Source: Bacteroidales bacterium (GTDB lineage Bacteria; Bacteroidota; Bacteroidia; Bacteroidales; Bacteroidaceae). From it: 44,850 bases of DNA. The notes under the pieces were generated by a model. It did no database searches. It worked only from the letters and a program-made list of their open reading frames with translations, and was not told the DNA's origin. Positions 25,801-33,350 of the stretch are shown in pieces. Within the stretch, counting starts at the first letter, position 1, and each line of letters begins with the position of its first letter. The stretch covers positions 1 to 44,850 of the forward strand of contig JAGHUS010000036.1 in assembly GCA_018064685.1 (NCBI GenBank). Direction: 5' to 3'. The translations under genes were made by a program, and so were the position numbers.

Positions 25801-26962
25801 AACCGATAACGTTACCACCCTCGATGTGAATCTTGATCTTTGCCATGTCGGCAGGCTTCAGAGTCTTGTTGGTAACACTGTACATCACCCAGTATTCGGT
25901 CAGCTCACCACCAACGGCAATGACATTCAGACCCTCCTTCAGGCTGGTGCCGTTGTTATAGTTGTTGTAACCGAAACCCGTGATACCCTCGTCAACACCG
26001 CTCAGGCGAAGCTCGCAACCGGCGGGTACAGCACCCTCGACGAATACGAGCAGCAAGCCTGCCTTGTTGGTGAAGATACCGGTGGGGTTGTTCATGTCAT
26101 TCATCTGGGTTGCGCCCAGACCATCGTTCCAGCGCCAGAGGTTGGCTGCAGCATAAGCGCTGTAGTCCTGAATGCGGAAACGCTCAGATATGGTGGGATT
26201 GGTCTCGCCAGCCCACTTGTTCTTGATGGCGAGGATGCCGGCCTGCACCTGCTCGGGCAGTGCGTCGGCAGTCATCTTAGTCTTGAAGGCTTCGTCGGTC
26301 ATGCTTGCATACTCGCTCTTGAGCTGTGTGCAAGCCTTGTCGCTGAAGTACGTTGCCACCACAGCAGCATAGGTGTCGCTCTTAGCAGCGATGCTCTCCA
26401 GTTCCTTCTTCTCGGCCTGGAACAGAGCGTAATCAGCCTGTGCCTGAGCCATCTGGGCCAGATCGCTCTCAGTATAGGTGATTTCGTCGAATGTCCACCA
26501 GTTGCTCTTATTGCTAGTGTCGTACCAACCAACCAGGTTGTTGCTGCCATCAGAGTGGAAGTACTGGTTGGTAAGCTTCAGCAGCAGACTGGAAGCATCG
26601 GACGCAGTGGAGATGGTGATGGTGCCTGCAGCATTTCCCGTAACGGCACGTGTCGAACCAGCCAGACTTGAGAAGTAACGCTTTGTCAGAACATTCTGCA
26701 TCTTGCACGTGCTGCCACTGGCCTCGGTGCAGAGCCAAATCTGGTTGAACTCCATCTTGCCGTTAGGTTCAGTGGTAGACAGCCAGTTGCCATTCTTATC
26801 CTCAGTGATGACAAACTGAGTTCTCACACCCTCGTGAACAGCCGACTTGTCGGGGTTCTGGTTCACGATGTGGTAGTACTTACCTTTCTCAGGCATTACC
26901 TGAGCCTGAATCATGAGGGCTGCAAAGAGGCCGATCATGCAGAGCAGTATACGCTTAATCAT
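22802..26962 (-). CDS. Secreted M60-family (enhancin/mucinase-like) metallopeptidase
   Basis: The 1386-aa product has a signal peptide (residues 1-20, ending AQA). The zinc-peptidase motif is VGHESGHNN with H577, E578 and H581, followed by E594, which fits the M60 signature HExxHx(8-28)E. Many M60 peptidases cleave O-glycosylated mucins. The N-terminal 150 residues look like a beta-sandwich or ricin-type module, and a similar module appears near 1010-1110. Residues about 1150-1275 form an F5/8 type C-like carbohydrate-binding domain (YPIANLIDGNKATDFYTKK, then RYWRFQITDV). The end GIFNLSGQKVGKMTKSGLYI plus NGKKVMVK resembles short C-terminal sorting tails of type IX cargo in Prevotella. A TATCTTTG promoter element precedes it at 26990. 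Confidence 0.9.
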   Translation of the reverse strand: MIKRILLCMIGLFAALMIQAQVMPEKGKYYHIVNQNPDKSAVHEGVRTQFVITEDKNGNWLSTTEPNGKMEFNQIWLCTEASGSTCKMQNVLTKRYFSSLAGSTRAVTGNAAGTITISTASDASSLLLKLTNQYFHSDGSNNLVGWYDTSNKSNWWTFDEITYTESDLAQMAQAQADYALFQAEKKELESIAAKSDTYAAVVATYFSDKACTQLKSEYASMTDEAFKTKMTADALPEQVQAGILAIKNKWAGETNPTISERFRIQDYSAYAAANLWRWNDGLGATQMNDMNNPTGIFTNKAGLLLVFVEGAVPAGCELRLSGVDEGITGFGYNNYNNGTSLKEGLNVIAVGGELTEYWVMYSVTNKTLKPADMAKIKIHIEGGNVIGYVNYNPNDEAATNAEYEEILKHANKAAYEAKADKKRLRLATRGVYGMCYWQIMTYNRIWSDGSAELMKNYDSCTFETEHYDRQYTNKGTPWGFKIWKSAKFYDDVLHQEFSIMGFLKDVKEASAASPVYQCFGGRDLYPTYCNCHAYTIMGTKGGNPHSSTGYTHMPGVGAVESSYNAERPDFDVWCVGHESGHNNQGSINLQSSTESSNNLFSNIITYWYGYRMGRGGSVADNENYWQQGVQFSKRDIGMTMMMYFQLYQYYHLLGKKMDFYPTFFNALRADALNLNSGKDSWLKFYKMACEAAGEDLTEFFRFWGFFETFENVTFGDYSNRTCSLSQSEVDAAIKYVKDKAKQKGWRENLEIMFIETRQQLRDRWDIWASSETNPDHKVKPNNSGNWRTQQQLWQDYGNVGDIFDFQTPVAGEYTFLASGTNVTMQGKGGVGFLVYNKEGQIVGHSNKFNFTLPTAVASAGFVVKVINADGTLTEAKDALEYGDADTRLQALKNAIEASKSITSLEDNTGNKVGYYSAEALAELKKLVEEGKQVVSGLTEDKYAPCAKSINAEMLNVQVSGAMQTIKPTGVYTIQNYRDQSRYLTNNTNVLKASTSNTDDASKWVFVPTQDGKWYMQNYSNARFVKADLNEKESVIGWTVNGANEAESYMLEVKSIGDGTFYIENDKCLNLDGADHSKIAAWSEDPGSQWYITKVGEIEPVSTEDVNALIANAKALVEKAGTVSTAYQKLNLQCTDKTAPYYVSTNKANSSYPIANLIDGNKATDFYTKKETSSATPHNFVLDLGEGNEANCIRLTITTPNNGLAPRTIVVTPGETSLIYKAAQQTQWNDLPDGVGSQITKAYDTNEADQGYRYWRFQITDVHGSTAPQFGLAEIQVRTLQIAVDMNAGYESLEKNLVVATENAYKAASTMLASNSTMLSNSKAYTELWQVYEALFKAMDELVPTGVQGIDAETVSQKGIFNLSGQKVGKMTKSGLYIVNGKKVMVK

Positions 26963-26989
26963 AGGTCAATTTGTTTTTAGTATAGCACA

Positions 26990-26997
26990 CAAAGATA
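26990..26997 (-). promoter_or_regulatory. -7 element of the M60 peptidase gene
   Basis: The minus strand reads TATCTTTG, an exact TAnnTTTG match, 28 bases before the start codon. No TTG at proper spacing was found upstream. Confidence 0.55.
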
Positions 26998-27095
26998 GCT
27001 TTTTTGCATCAAACGGCCTAATGATTTAAAGAAAAAGTTACACTTTCCCTTTATTTTAATTAAAATAAGGTGTAAGAGGCAAAAAACAGCAACAG

Positions 27096-27126
27096 AAAAA
27101 GCGCCCTCCAGCAACTTGGAGAGCGC
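27096..27126 (-). terminator. Rho-independent terminator of the 1187-aa gene
   Basis: GCGCCCTCCA (27101-27110) pairs with TGGAGAGCGC (27117-27126) with one mismatch. On the minus strand the stem is followed by TTTTTCTG. It separates the 1187-aa gene from the M60 peptidase gene. Confidence 0.75.
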
Positions 27127-27184
27127 TCATTCTATTTACTCACCTCCCCACTTTTCGAGGGGGAGAGATGATGTTGAAAGTCGT

Positions 27185-30100
27185 TTACTTGATGGCAACC
27201 TTCACACCATTGATGATGTAGAGGCCGGCACCGAACTTGCGAGCCGCAGCAATGTTGCCATTGCCCACGTACTTGCCGTCGATGGTGTAGATCTTGCCGT
27301 TAGCATTGACAGCCTTGGCGAGAACCTCCTTGATGGCGGTGGGATCAGCCTCACCTACAATCTCGATAACGAGATCCTTGCCTGCAGTTGAGATTTCAGC
27401 TGCATTGAGCAGGTTGATAGCACCGGTGTAAGCACTGATGTCGCGAGCACAGTCGGTGTTATCGGCACCGTTGGCCATCTGCATCTTGTTCTGGAAGATG
27501 GTAACCATGTGCAGTGTGTCGGCAGCCTCAACCCACTGGTACTTGTAGGTACCTACGAGAGCCTGGGTTGAATCGGGCACAGCAGCATAGGCCTTGCCAA
27601 GCTGAAGCTCGAGAGTGGTCTTATCCTCGTCGGTGGGAGCAGCCTCGGGATAGTCGCCAAGGACAACCATCAGTACAGCCTTACCAGCCTCAGCCTTCTG
27701 GGTCTCTGAGAAGGCAACCTTGATACCGTTGTCGGTCTTCTCGTAACCGTCGAAGGTGTAGAGGGTAACATCGCTCTTAGGACTGTAGGTAACCTCAACA
27801 GGCGAGGTCATGAACTTCACAGTACCAGTCACAACATCCTCAGCTACATAAGGCTCGATGGTCTGAGCGTCGATCTCCTCGATGTAGAGAGCTGAACGGC
27901 TATCGATAGCGTCGGCAGCCCAAGAAACGAGCAGGTGACCTGCTACCTGAGCGTGGAGGTAAGAGGGAGTACCGCCGTTGTTGTAGTCGGTACCGTCCAG
28001 GTTACGAGTCTTGATAAGGCTCTTGCCATAACCGATAGCACGAGTGCTGAACAGGGCGGGAGTGTTGGTGAGCTGACCGTTAGCACCTACATACCAACCA
28101 CTGACGTGCTGGATGAAGTAGCCACCGTCAACCTTCACGAAGCGGATAGCAGCATCGCTCTTCTCGGCCAAAGCAGTGAAGCGCATGGGCTGACCCTTGC
28201 GAATCTCCTCGATGGCAACAGTGGGATGAGTCTTGGGCTCGCCAGCCTCGATAGAAGCGGGAGCAACGAGACAACCGTAGAGGTCGCCCTCGGCAGCGCT
28301 TACAGCACCAGCCTTGTCCCAATCGTTAGCCTCATACTCCTCCTCGGTAGCGAAGCGAAGTACATACCACTTGCCTTCCTGAACAGGATTAGCGAATGAA
28401 GTGGAAACGGTTGTGAGTTCGCTCTTCAGGCTCTGAACACAGCTAGCAGTCTCTGCGGGTGTGTAAGCACCGCAGTTGATGTAGTCTGATACAAGCTCCA
28501 GAACATTGTCGAAGTTGCCCTGAGCTCTCTTCAGCTGGCTAGCCGACCACTGGCCGGGGTTGTTACCCTCAACCAAGCCCTTGCGGAACTCAGCGATCTG
28601 AGCCATCAGGTCACGCATCTCGGCGGGATCGCTGTAAACCTTGGTCCAAGCAGCGTAAGCCTCAACCACAGCGTTGTAAGCAGCTACGAATGCAGCATCG
28701 TTGGGATCGGCGACATTGGCAGTAGTATAGCCGGCAGCGTTCCATGCCTCGATGGCAGCCTCTACGGCAGCAATCTCCTTGGCACGGGCCTGAGCCTGAG
28801 TAATCTTGGCATTGGTAACACCATTCGAGGGAACAATCTGAACCTCGGCAGCGTGCCAGAAGAAGTTGCCAGAAGAAGTCACCTTCTCGTTCAGCTCGAC
28901 CTTGAAGAACTTGTAGCCAACACCATTGGTATTCAGCTTCTCGGCAGGCTCAAGCATCTTACCCTGAGTCATATCCTCGTAAGTGCAAGTACCAAGCTCG
29001 GCCCAAGTAGCGTCCTCATAGTTCTCGCCATCGAAATCGTTCGAACCATAAACGTTCAGTTTGGTAAACTTGTCAGAATTAGCATTGCTACGACGAGCCA
29101 TCAACAAAGTGAACTCGCCATCCAAAGGCTCTGCAGCCTCGACAACAAAGTAGTGGTTGTACTGAGGAACATTGCCCCATGCACTATGCCAGAAAGTCGA
29201 GAAGTTGTTGTCGAGCAAAGCGGGCAGACCCTGTCCATCCTTACCTGAGTTTAAGGTGTTATGGTCGCAAGGGCTGTATGCGTTGACGAGTGAGAAAGGC
29301 TTGGTGTCCTCGGCGATAGTCTTCTGGCCGGGGAACGCACCCTTGATAGTGTTGATGCTGTCGATCATAGCAGCCACCACCTTGCCGGGGCTAGAAGCCT
29401 CGATCCAAGCCTGAGCGGTAGCCTCGTCAATCTCCTCGAGATACCAGTCAGAAGCGTTGACGCTCTCATCCTCGTGGTTCCAGTTTACGATGTTGCCAGA
29501 AACGCCCTTACCAGCATTGTGGCCACCAGCATGAACATAGTCGTAGTCGCGTACACGGTTCTGAGTCAGACGAATGTTGTAGACGGGAGCCACAACCTTA
29601 CCGCCTTCCCAAATCTCAACACTCTTCTTCGAGAGGTCGAATGACATGCCTACAGCAGGCTCACCCAGTGTGGTGGTATTCTTGAATGCCTGACCAGTGA
29701 GCTGGTTGGTAACGGTGTATGAGAGGGGAGTCTCGGTCTCCTCAATCTTAAAGAGGAAGTCAGCCTTCTCCTCGAAGGTCTTCCACTTCAGAGCGGTCTT
29801 GTCGGCATAGATAGCCTTCTCGTGATGCTCGCGGATGGTCTCACCGGGAATGGTCTCACCAGTTGCAGGGTCCTCTGAGGGCTCGGTAGTGGTCTCGGTG
29901 TAGAAATCCAAAGCATTCTTGATGACATAGTAACCGGGCTTGATAGCCTGGGCATAGGGAACAGAGCTAGCGACAACAGCCTCCCAGAGAGTCTCGATGT
30001 CGGCAGCAATCTGGTTGATCTCCTCGATAGAGAGGTCAGCACCATCAGCATCAATCACAGCAGCTGCATACTCCATCTTCTGGAAGTAAGCAGAAACAGC

Positions 30101-30748
30101 ATCCTGACCATAGTTGCCGGGATCGGTACCTACGTTGTTCTGAGCATCGTTGGGGTTGTGGTTTGCGTTGTAGTAAGCGAACACCTTGTTCAGGTTGCTC
30201 ATGGCAATTTCGCTTTCGCCAACACCCTCGTAGCCAACCTCAAAGATCATCATACGACGTGAGCCGGAAACACCGTCACTCCATGTCTCGACACCAAAGC
30301 CGTTATAGCCCATGTCGATCCACTGGTTGGCAGTCATGCTCTTCAGAGCCACATAGCCCCCCTCACCCACGGTGATGATAACGGTCTTCTGCTCGGCCGA
30401 CATGCTTACGGCACCACCGTTGCCAGTACCATCAATGCTGATGTACTTTTCGGTAGAAACATTCTGGAAGGTGTATACGCCCTCCTCGCCAGTGGGAGTA
30501 ATCTTCCAAAGATAACTTGTGGCAACAACCTCGTCCAGGGCTACACCGTCATTGGTAGCCAAGGGCTTAGCGCCGCCATCATACATCCAGGTAGTGGTGC
30601 TGTGCTGTGAGTTACACATAATAGCATACACCTTGTCACCCTGGGGGGCAGTTGTAGGTTCTTCACTCAAAGAAGTGATCTTAACCGACTGTGCCATTCC
30701 GACTACTGAGGAAATCAGCGCCAGTAAAAGAAGAGTAATTTTCTTCAT
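27185..30748 (-). CDS. Large secreted protein with F5/8-type module and type IX-like tail
   Basis: The 1187-aa product has a signal peptide (MKKITLLLLALISSVVGMAQ). The first 160 residues resemble the beta-sandwich/ricin-like module found at the start of the M60 peptidase (YLWKITPTGEEGVYTFQNVS). Residues about 490-640 look like an F5/8 type C domain: LPALLDNNFSTFWHSAWGN, then YFVVEAAEPLDGEFTLLMAR and KLNVYGSNDFDGENYEDATW. Helical linkers of the kind AKEIAAVEAAIEAWNAAGY sit between modules. The end, GKIYTIDGKYVGNGNIAAA then GAGLYIINGVKVAIK, is similar to the M60 protein's tail. No catalytic motif was recognised. It is probably a carbohydrate- or surface-binding protein exported like its neighbour. 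It has its own terminator at 27096. Confidence 0.85.
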   Translation of the reverse strand: MKKITLLLLALISSVVGMAQSVKITSLSEEPTTAPQGDKVYAIMCNSQHSTTTWMYDGGAKPLATNDGVALDEVVATSYLWKITPTGEEGVYTFQNVSTEKYISIDGTGNGGAVSMSAEQKTVIITVGEGGYVALKSMTANQWIDMGYNGFGVETWSDGVSGSRRMMIFEVGYEGVGESEIAMSNLNKVFAYYNANHNPNDAQNNVGTDPGNYGQDAVSAYFQKMEYAAAVIDADGADLSIEEINQIAADIETLWEAVVASSVPYAQAIKPGYYVIKNALDFYTETTTEPSEDPATGETIPGETIREHHEKAIYADKTALKWKTFEEKADFLFKIEETETPLSYTVTNQLTGQAFKNTTTLGEPAVGMSFDLSKKSVEIWEGGKVVAPVYNIRLTQNRVRDYDYVHAGGHNAGKGVSGNIVNWNHEDESVNASDWYLEEIDEATAQAWIEASSPGKVVAAMIDSINTIKGAFPGQKTIAEDTKPFSLVNAYSPCDHNTLNSGKDGQGLPALLDNNFSTFWHSAWGNVPQYNHYFVVEAAEPLDGEFTLLMARRSNANSDKFTKLNVYGSNDFDGENYEDATWAELGTCTYEDMTQGKMLEPAEKLNTNGVGYKFFKVELNEKVTSSGNFFWHAAEVQIVPSNGVTNAKITQAQARAKEIAAVEAAIEAWNAAGYTTANVADPNDAAFVAAYNAVVEAYAAWTKVYSDPAEMRDLMAQIAEFRKGLVEGNNPGQWSASQLKRAQGNFDNVLELVSDYINCGAYTPAETASCVQSLKSELTTVSTSFANPVQEGKWYVLRFATEEEYEANDWDKAGAVSAAEGDLYGCLVAPASIEAGEPKTHPTVAIEEIRKGQPMRFTALAEKSDAAIRFVKVDGGYFIQHVSGWYVGANGQLTNTPALFSTRAIGYGKSLIKTRNLDGTDYNNGGTPSYLHAQVAGHLLVSWAADAIDSRSALYIEEIDAQTIEPYVAEDVVTGTVKFMTSPVEVTYSPKSDVTLYTFDGYEKTDNGIKVAFSETQKAEAGKAVLMVVLGDYPEAAPTDEDKTTLELQLGKAYAAVPDSTQALVGTYKYQWVEAADTLHMVTIFQNKMQMANGADNTDCARDISAYTGAINLLNAAEISTAGKDLVIEIVGEADPTAIKEVLAKAVNANGKIYTIDGKYVGNGNIAAARKFGAGLYIINGVKVAIK

Positions 30749-30803
30749 AAATGACTTGGTTTTTGGTTAATAAAAAGTAATTTTAAAAGTTCTCGATATT
30801 TAG

Positions 30804-30819
30804 GCCGCACTATTGCGGC
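30804..30819. promoter_or_regulatory. Small hairpin in the leader region of the 1187-aa gene
   Basis: GCCGCA and TGCGGC form a tight stem with a four-base loop, about 60 bases upstream of the 1187-aa start codon. There is no T run, so it is not an obvious terminator; a role in mRNA stability is possible. Confidence 0.3.
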
Positions 30820-30892
30820 AATGCAAATTAACTGATTTCTCACCATTCTGCCAAGTTTTTTTCACAAATTCTGCGTTTTCGGGGCATTTTTT

Positions 30893-30923
30893 TTGTTTTT
30901 CTGCCCGATAAAGGCTAACTTTG
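30893..30923 (+). promoter_or_regulatory. Promoter of the methyltransferase-like gene
   Basis: TTG at 30893-30895 (within TTTTG), 20 bases, then TAACTTTG at 30916-30923: exact Bacteroidota consensus and spacing. The leader to the ATG at 30967 is about 37 bases. Confidence 0.75.
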
Positions 30924-30966
30924 CGTTTGAAAAAGCCAAAAACGCTACAATATTAAATTAACGCGC

Positions 30967-31515
30967 ATGAAACGCCTTCCAGTCCTTCCACCTTGGATTT
31001 GGGTCCGCCGCTTCCGCCAACGTTGCGGATATGGCGTGCATTCTCCGTTCGCCTTCGACTTCATCACCGGGGTCATCTACGAGCGGGGTATGTTCTACGC
31101 GTTCAAGGAGTTGGACGCCTTGCTGCCCGGGCACGTCCGCACCTTCAACCTTCGTCCCCGTCGCCTGCTCCGCCTCCTTTTCCGACTGGCCAACTACAGC
31201 GAGGCACGAAAAGCTGCATTCCTGGGCAGCGACCCACTGGCATTGGCCTTCATGAAGGCTGCCATTCCGCAGGCCGAATGGAGCACGGAATACACCGAGC
31301 CCACCGACCTCGTCTACCTCTCACAGCCTATGGCTGAAGGCAGTCCGTTGCCACAGGCCAAGATGATTATCGTGGACGACTTGCTGCACAACAAGGCTGC
31401 CTTCGAGGCACTGAAGAAGGACGAGCACACCACCCTCTCCTTCGACCTCTACGACCTGGGCATCATCATGCAGGGACTCAAGCTGAACATTGCCCATTAC
31501 ATCGTCAACTTCTAG
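30967..31515 (+). CDS. Degenerate SAM-methyltransferase-like protein
   Basis: The 182-aa product opens with RQRCGYGVHSPFAFDFITGVI and YAFKELD, a start typical of a Bacteroidota family of class I SAM-dependent methyltransferase-like proteins. It ends with TLSFDLYDLGIIMQG and HYIVNF, matching that family's end. The central SAM-binding strand, normally ending in a Glu/Asp-x-Gly-x-x-x-Gly loop, reads KAAFLGSDPLALAFM here and lacks the glycine-rich signature. It is also shorter than the usual 230-260 residues. The protein may therefore no longer bind SAM. It has a strong promoter and an intact frame, so it is probably still expressed. Confidence 0.7.
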   Translation: MKRLPVLPPWIWVRRFRQRCGYGVHSPFAFDFITGVIYERGMFYAFKELDALLPGHVRTFNLRPRRLLRLLFRLANYSEARKAAFLGSDPLALAFMKAAIPQAEWSTEYTEPTDLVYLSQPMAEGSPLPQAKMIIVDDLLHNKAAFEALKKDEHTTLSFDLYDLGIIMQGLKLNIAHYIVNF

Positions 31516-31732
31516 GCCGCAGGACGGATACTTACTTGCCGGTCTATGGTGTCCGAGCGCGAACAGCTCCGGAGAAAGAGGAAGAATGTAAACAGATTTC
31601 AAAACATTCATCACAGTCAGAGAACAAGGTCGTAAGACAAGTTGCCATACACCCTTCACGAGCAGACCAATGCCACGCCCACGTCCGGAAGCCGTTCAAA
31701 ACACCAGTAAAAACGGGGCTTTTGGGCTTTTA

Positions 31733-31870
31733 CGAAAAAGTGCTAGAGCATTTCCGAAAAGACGCTAGACTTTTTTGAAAAACACGCTAGGAGTTTTTTC
31801 TGCGACCGCAGCGAGCGCAGTCCGCGATCGCAGCGAGTGTTTTCGGCAGACGCTAGGAGCATTTTGAGAA
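31733..31870 (+). repeat. 22-bp phased repeat array with GCTAG core, about 6 units
   Basis: CTAG cores fall at 31743, 31765, 31787 and 31853, that is at steps of 22, 22 and 66 (3 x 22). The gap is filled by two more 22-base units with GCAGCGAG at 31808 and 31830. The unit is roughly CGAAAAGACGCTAGGAGTTTTT. Units are flanked by A- and T-runs and so are spaced at about two helical turns. Confidence 0.85.
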
Positions 31871-31992
31871 AAGCGCACAATTGTAATGCATTTTCATACA
31901 CACATTCTTACTTTCCGACTGCCATTCCATGTACACAGCCGCTGCCTAACAGCCATTTTTATCTTCAATCCTCAAAAAAAATGCCCGAAAAG

Positions 31993-32023
31993 TTGCTTAT
32001 TATATAAATAATGTGTATTTTTG
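31993..32023 (+). promoter_or_regulatory. Promoter of the DUF2795-type gene
   Basis: TTG at 31993-31995, 20 bases, then TATTTTTG at 32016-32023: exact consensus. It leaves a leader of about 80 bases. It could also serve the downstream secretion genes if read-through occurs past the hairpin at 32342. Confidence 0.75.
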
Positions 32024-32109
32024 CGCCCGTTTTAAGGGAGCCGCAGTATACGGCAACCTTGAGACGAGAGATGATGGAAAAGTAACTAACCCAAAATCAG
32101 AATACTAAA

Positions 32110-32331
32110 ATGTACTGGACACTTGAATTGGCTTCAAAACTGGAAGATGCACCTTGGCCAGCCACCAAGGACGAGTTGATTGACTATGCTATGCGTTCGG
32201 GATGCCCCATGGAGGTCATCGAGAACCTGCAGGAGATAGAGGATGAAGGCGACATCTACGAGACCATCGAGGACGTGTGGCCCGACTATCCCACAAAAGA
32301 GGATTTCTTGTTCAACGAGGACGAGTATTAA
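32110..32331 (+). CDS. DUF2795 family small acidic protein
   Basis: The 73-aa product is strongly acidic. It matches the DUF2795 pattern: WTLELASKLEDAPWPATKDELIDYA, then GCPMEVIENLQEIEDEG, YETIEDVWPDYPTKEDF. It is soluble, with no signal peptide. The family is widespread and small; its role is not known to me. It has its own strong promoter and is followed by a hairpin, and it sits directly before the secretion gene cluster, as I recall it also does in other Bacteroidales. Confidence 0.85.
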   Translation: MYWTLELASKLEDAPWPATKDELIDYAMRSGCPMEVIENLQEIEDEGDIYETIEDVWPDYPTKEDFLFNEDEY

Positions 32332-32341
32332 GAAAAATGTG

Positions 32342-32370
32342 GAGGATGGCACAATAAAAAGGCCATCCTC
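32342..32370 (+). terminator. Hairpin after the DUF2795 gene
   Basis: GAGGATGGC (32342-32350) pairs perfectly with GCCATCCTC (32362-32370) around an 11-base A-rich loop. There is no T run after it, so it is at most a weak terminator; it ends 14 bases before the next start codon and may instead affect translation or mRNA processing of the porP-like gene. Confidence 0.5.
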
Positions 32371-32383
32371 TACGTTATAATAG

Positions 32384-33331
32384 ATGCGAATGAAAAAACT
32401 GTTGTGGTTAGGAATGGCTCTGCTGATGCATCTCGGAGCGAGGGCACAGTCGGACGTGGCGTTCACCAACTATTGGGCGCTGCAAAGCTATTACAACCCT
32501 GCCACAAGCGGTTTGGACGGCAAACTCTCGCTGCAGGGAGCCTACTCCATGCAGATGATGGGCTTCGAGAACGCGCCCGCCACAATGTATGTGGGAGTGG
32601 ACATGCCGGTCTATTTCATTGGCCCTCGCCATGGCGTTGGCATAGGACTGATAAATGATGAGATAGGTCTGTTCTCGAACAAGAAGTTCTACCTGCAATA
32701 CGCTTACCACCAGCCTCTTTGGGGAGGAAAACTGAGCATCGGAGCCCGAGGGGCACTGCTCAACGAGTCGTTCGACGGTTCGAAGGTGGATGCGGCCGAA
32801 TCGGGCGACCCGGTCTTCGCCTCCAGCCAGGTGAACGGCTCGGGATTCGACCTGGATGCCGGACTGCGCTATACCTACAAGAACAAGTGGTATGCCGGAC
32901 TGAGTGCCATGCACGTACTGGCACCCACCGTGAAGCTGGGCGACGACAAGGTGCACCAAGTCAACTACGAGCCTAACTTCTACGCCACGGCAGGCTACAC
33001 GTTCCACTTCCGCCGTCCCGAATACGTGCTCTACACCACGGGCATCCTGCGCACCGACCTGCTGGCATGGCGTGGCGACATCACTGCACGTATGGCCTAC
33101 AACGGCGAGAAGATAAAGCTGTACGGAGGTGTGACATACAGTCCCACCGTCTCGGCCGGCATCCTGCTCGGAACGACGTTCCACGGCATCAACATCGGCT
33201 ACAGCTACGAGATGTACACAGGAGGCATAGGTGCCCTGCATGGCACACACGAGATTCTGCTGGGATACTCCACCGACCTGAATCTCTTCAAGAAAGGAAA
33301 AAACAAGCACCAAAGCGTGCGAATACTATAA
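32384..33331 (+). CDS. PorP/SprF family type IX secretion outer-membrane protein
   Basis: The 315-aa product has a signal peptide (MKKLLWLGMALLMHLGARAQ; translation may begin at ATG 32384 or 32390). The mature start SDVAFTNYWALQSYYNPATSG is the classic PorP/SprF opening. The rest alternates beta strands as in a small barrel (FYLQYAYHQPLWGGKLSIGA, VLYTTGILRTDLLAWRGDIT, GINIGYSYEMYTGGIGA). In Porphyromonas, PorP is an outer-membrane partner of the PorK-PorN ring of the type IX system; SprF is its gliding-bacteria counterpart. It heads the gldKLMN cluster with a 19-base gap to gldK. Confidence 0.93.
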   Translation: MRMKKLLWLGMALLMHLGARAQSDVAFTNYWALQSYYNPATSGLDGKLSLQGAYSMQMMGFENAPATMYVGVDMPVYFIGPRHGVGIGLINDEIGLFSNKKFYLQYAYHQPLWGGKLSIGARGALLNESFDGSKVDAAESGDPVFASSQVNGSGFDLDAGLRYTYKNKWYAGLSAMHVLAPTVKLGDDKVHQVNYEPNFYATAGYTFHFRRPEYVLYTTGILRTDLLAWRGDITARMAYNGEKIKLYGGVTYSPTVSAGILLGTTFHGINIGYSYEMYTGGIGALHGTHEILLGYSTDLNLFKKGKNKHQSVRIL

Positions 33332-33350
33332 GAAGAATATACGTTATACG

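Larger units (their letters stand above)
31516..32109. other. 594-bp intergenic region
   Basis: No convincing gene. An 80-codon plus-strand frame at 31536-31778 runs into the repeat array and has no recognisable domain. The region holds the 22-bp periodic array at 31733-31870 and the promoter at 31993-32023. The GC-rich portion GCGACCGCAGCGAGCGCAG lies inside the array. Confidence 0.7.

Noticed and set aside
25328..26671. 447-aa plus-strand open frame
   Set aside because: It lies entirely antisense within the M60 peptidase gene, which has a signal peptide, catalytic motif and promoter. The open frame is a by-product of codon bias.
31536..31778. 80-codon plus-strand frame after the methyltransferase-like gene
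   Set aside because: No recognisable domain; its end is made of the 22-bp repeat array.
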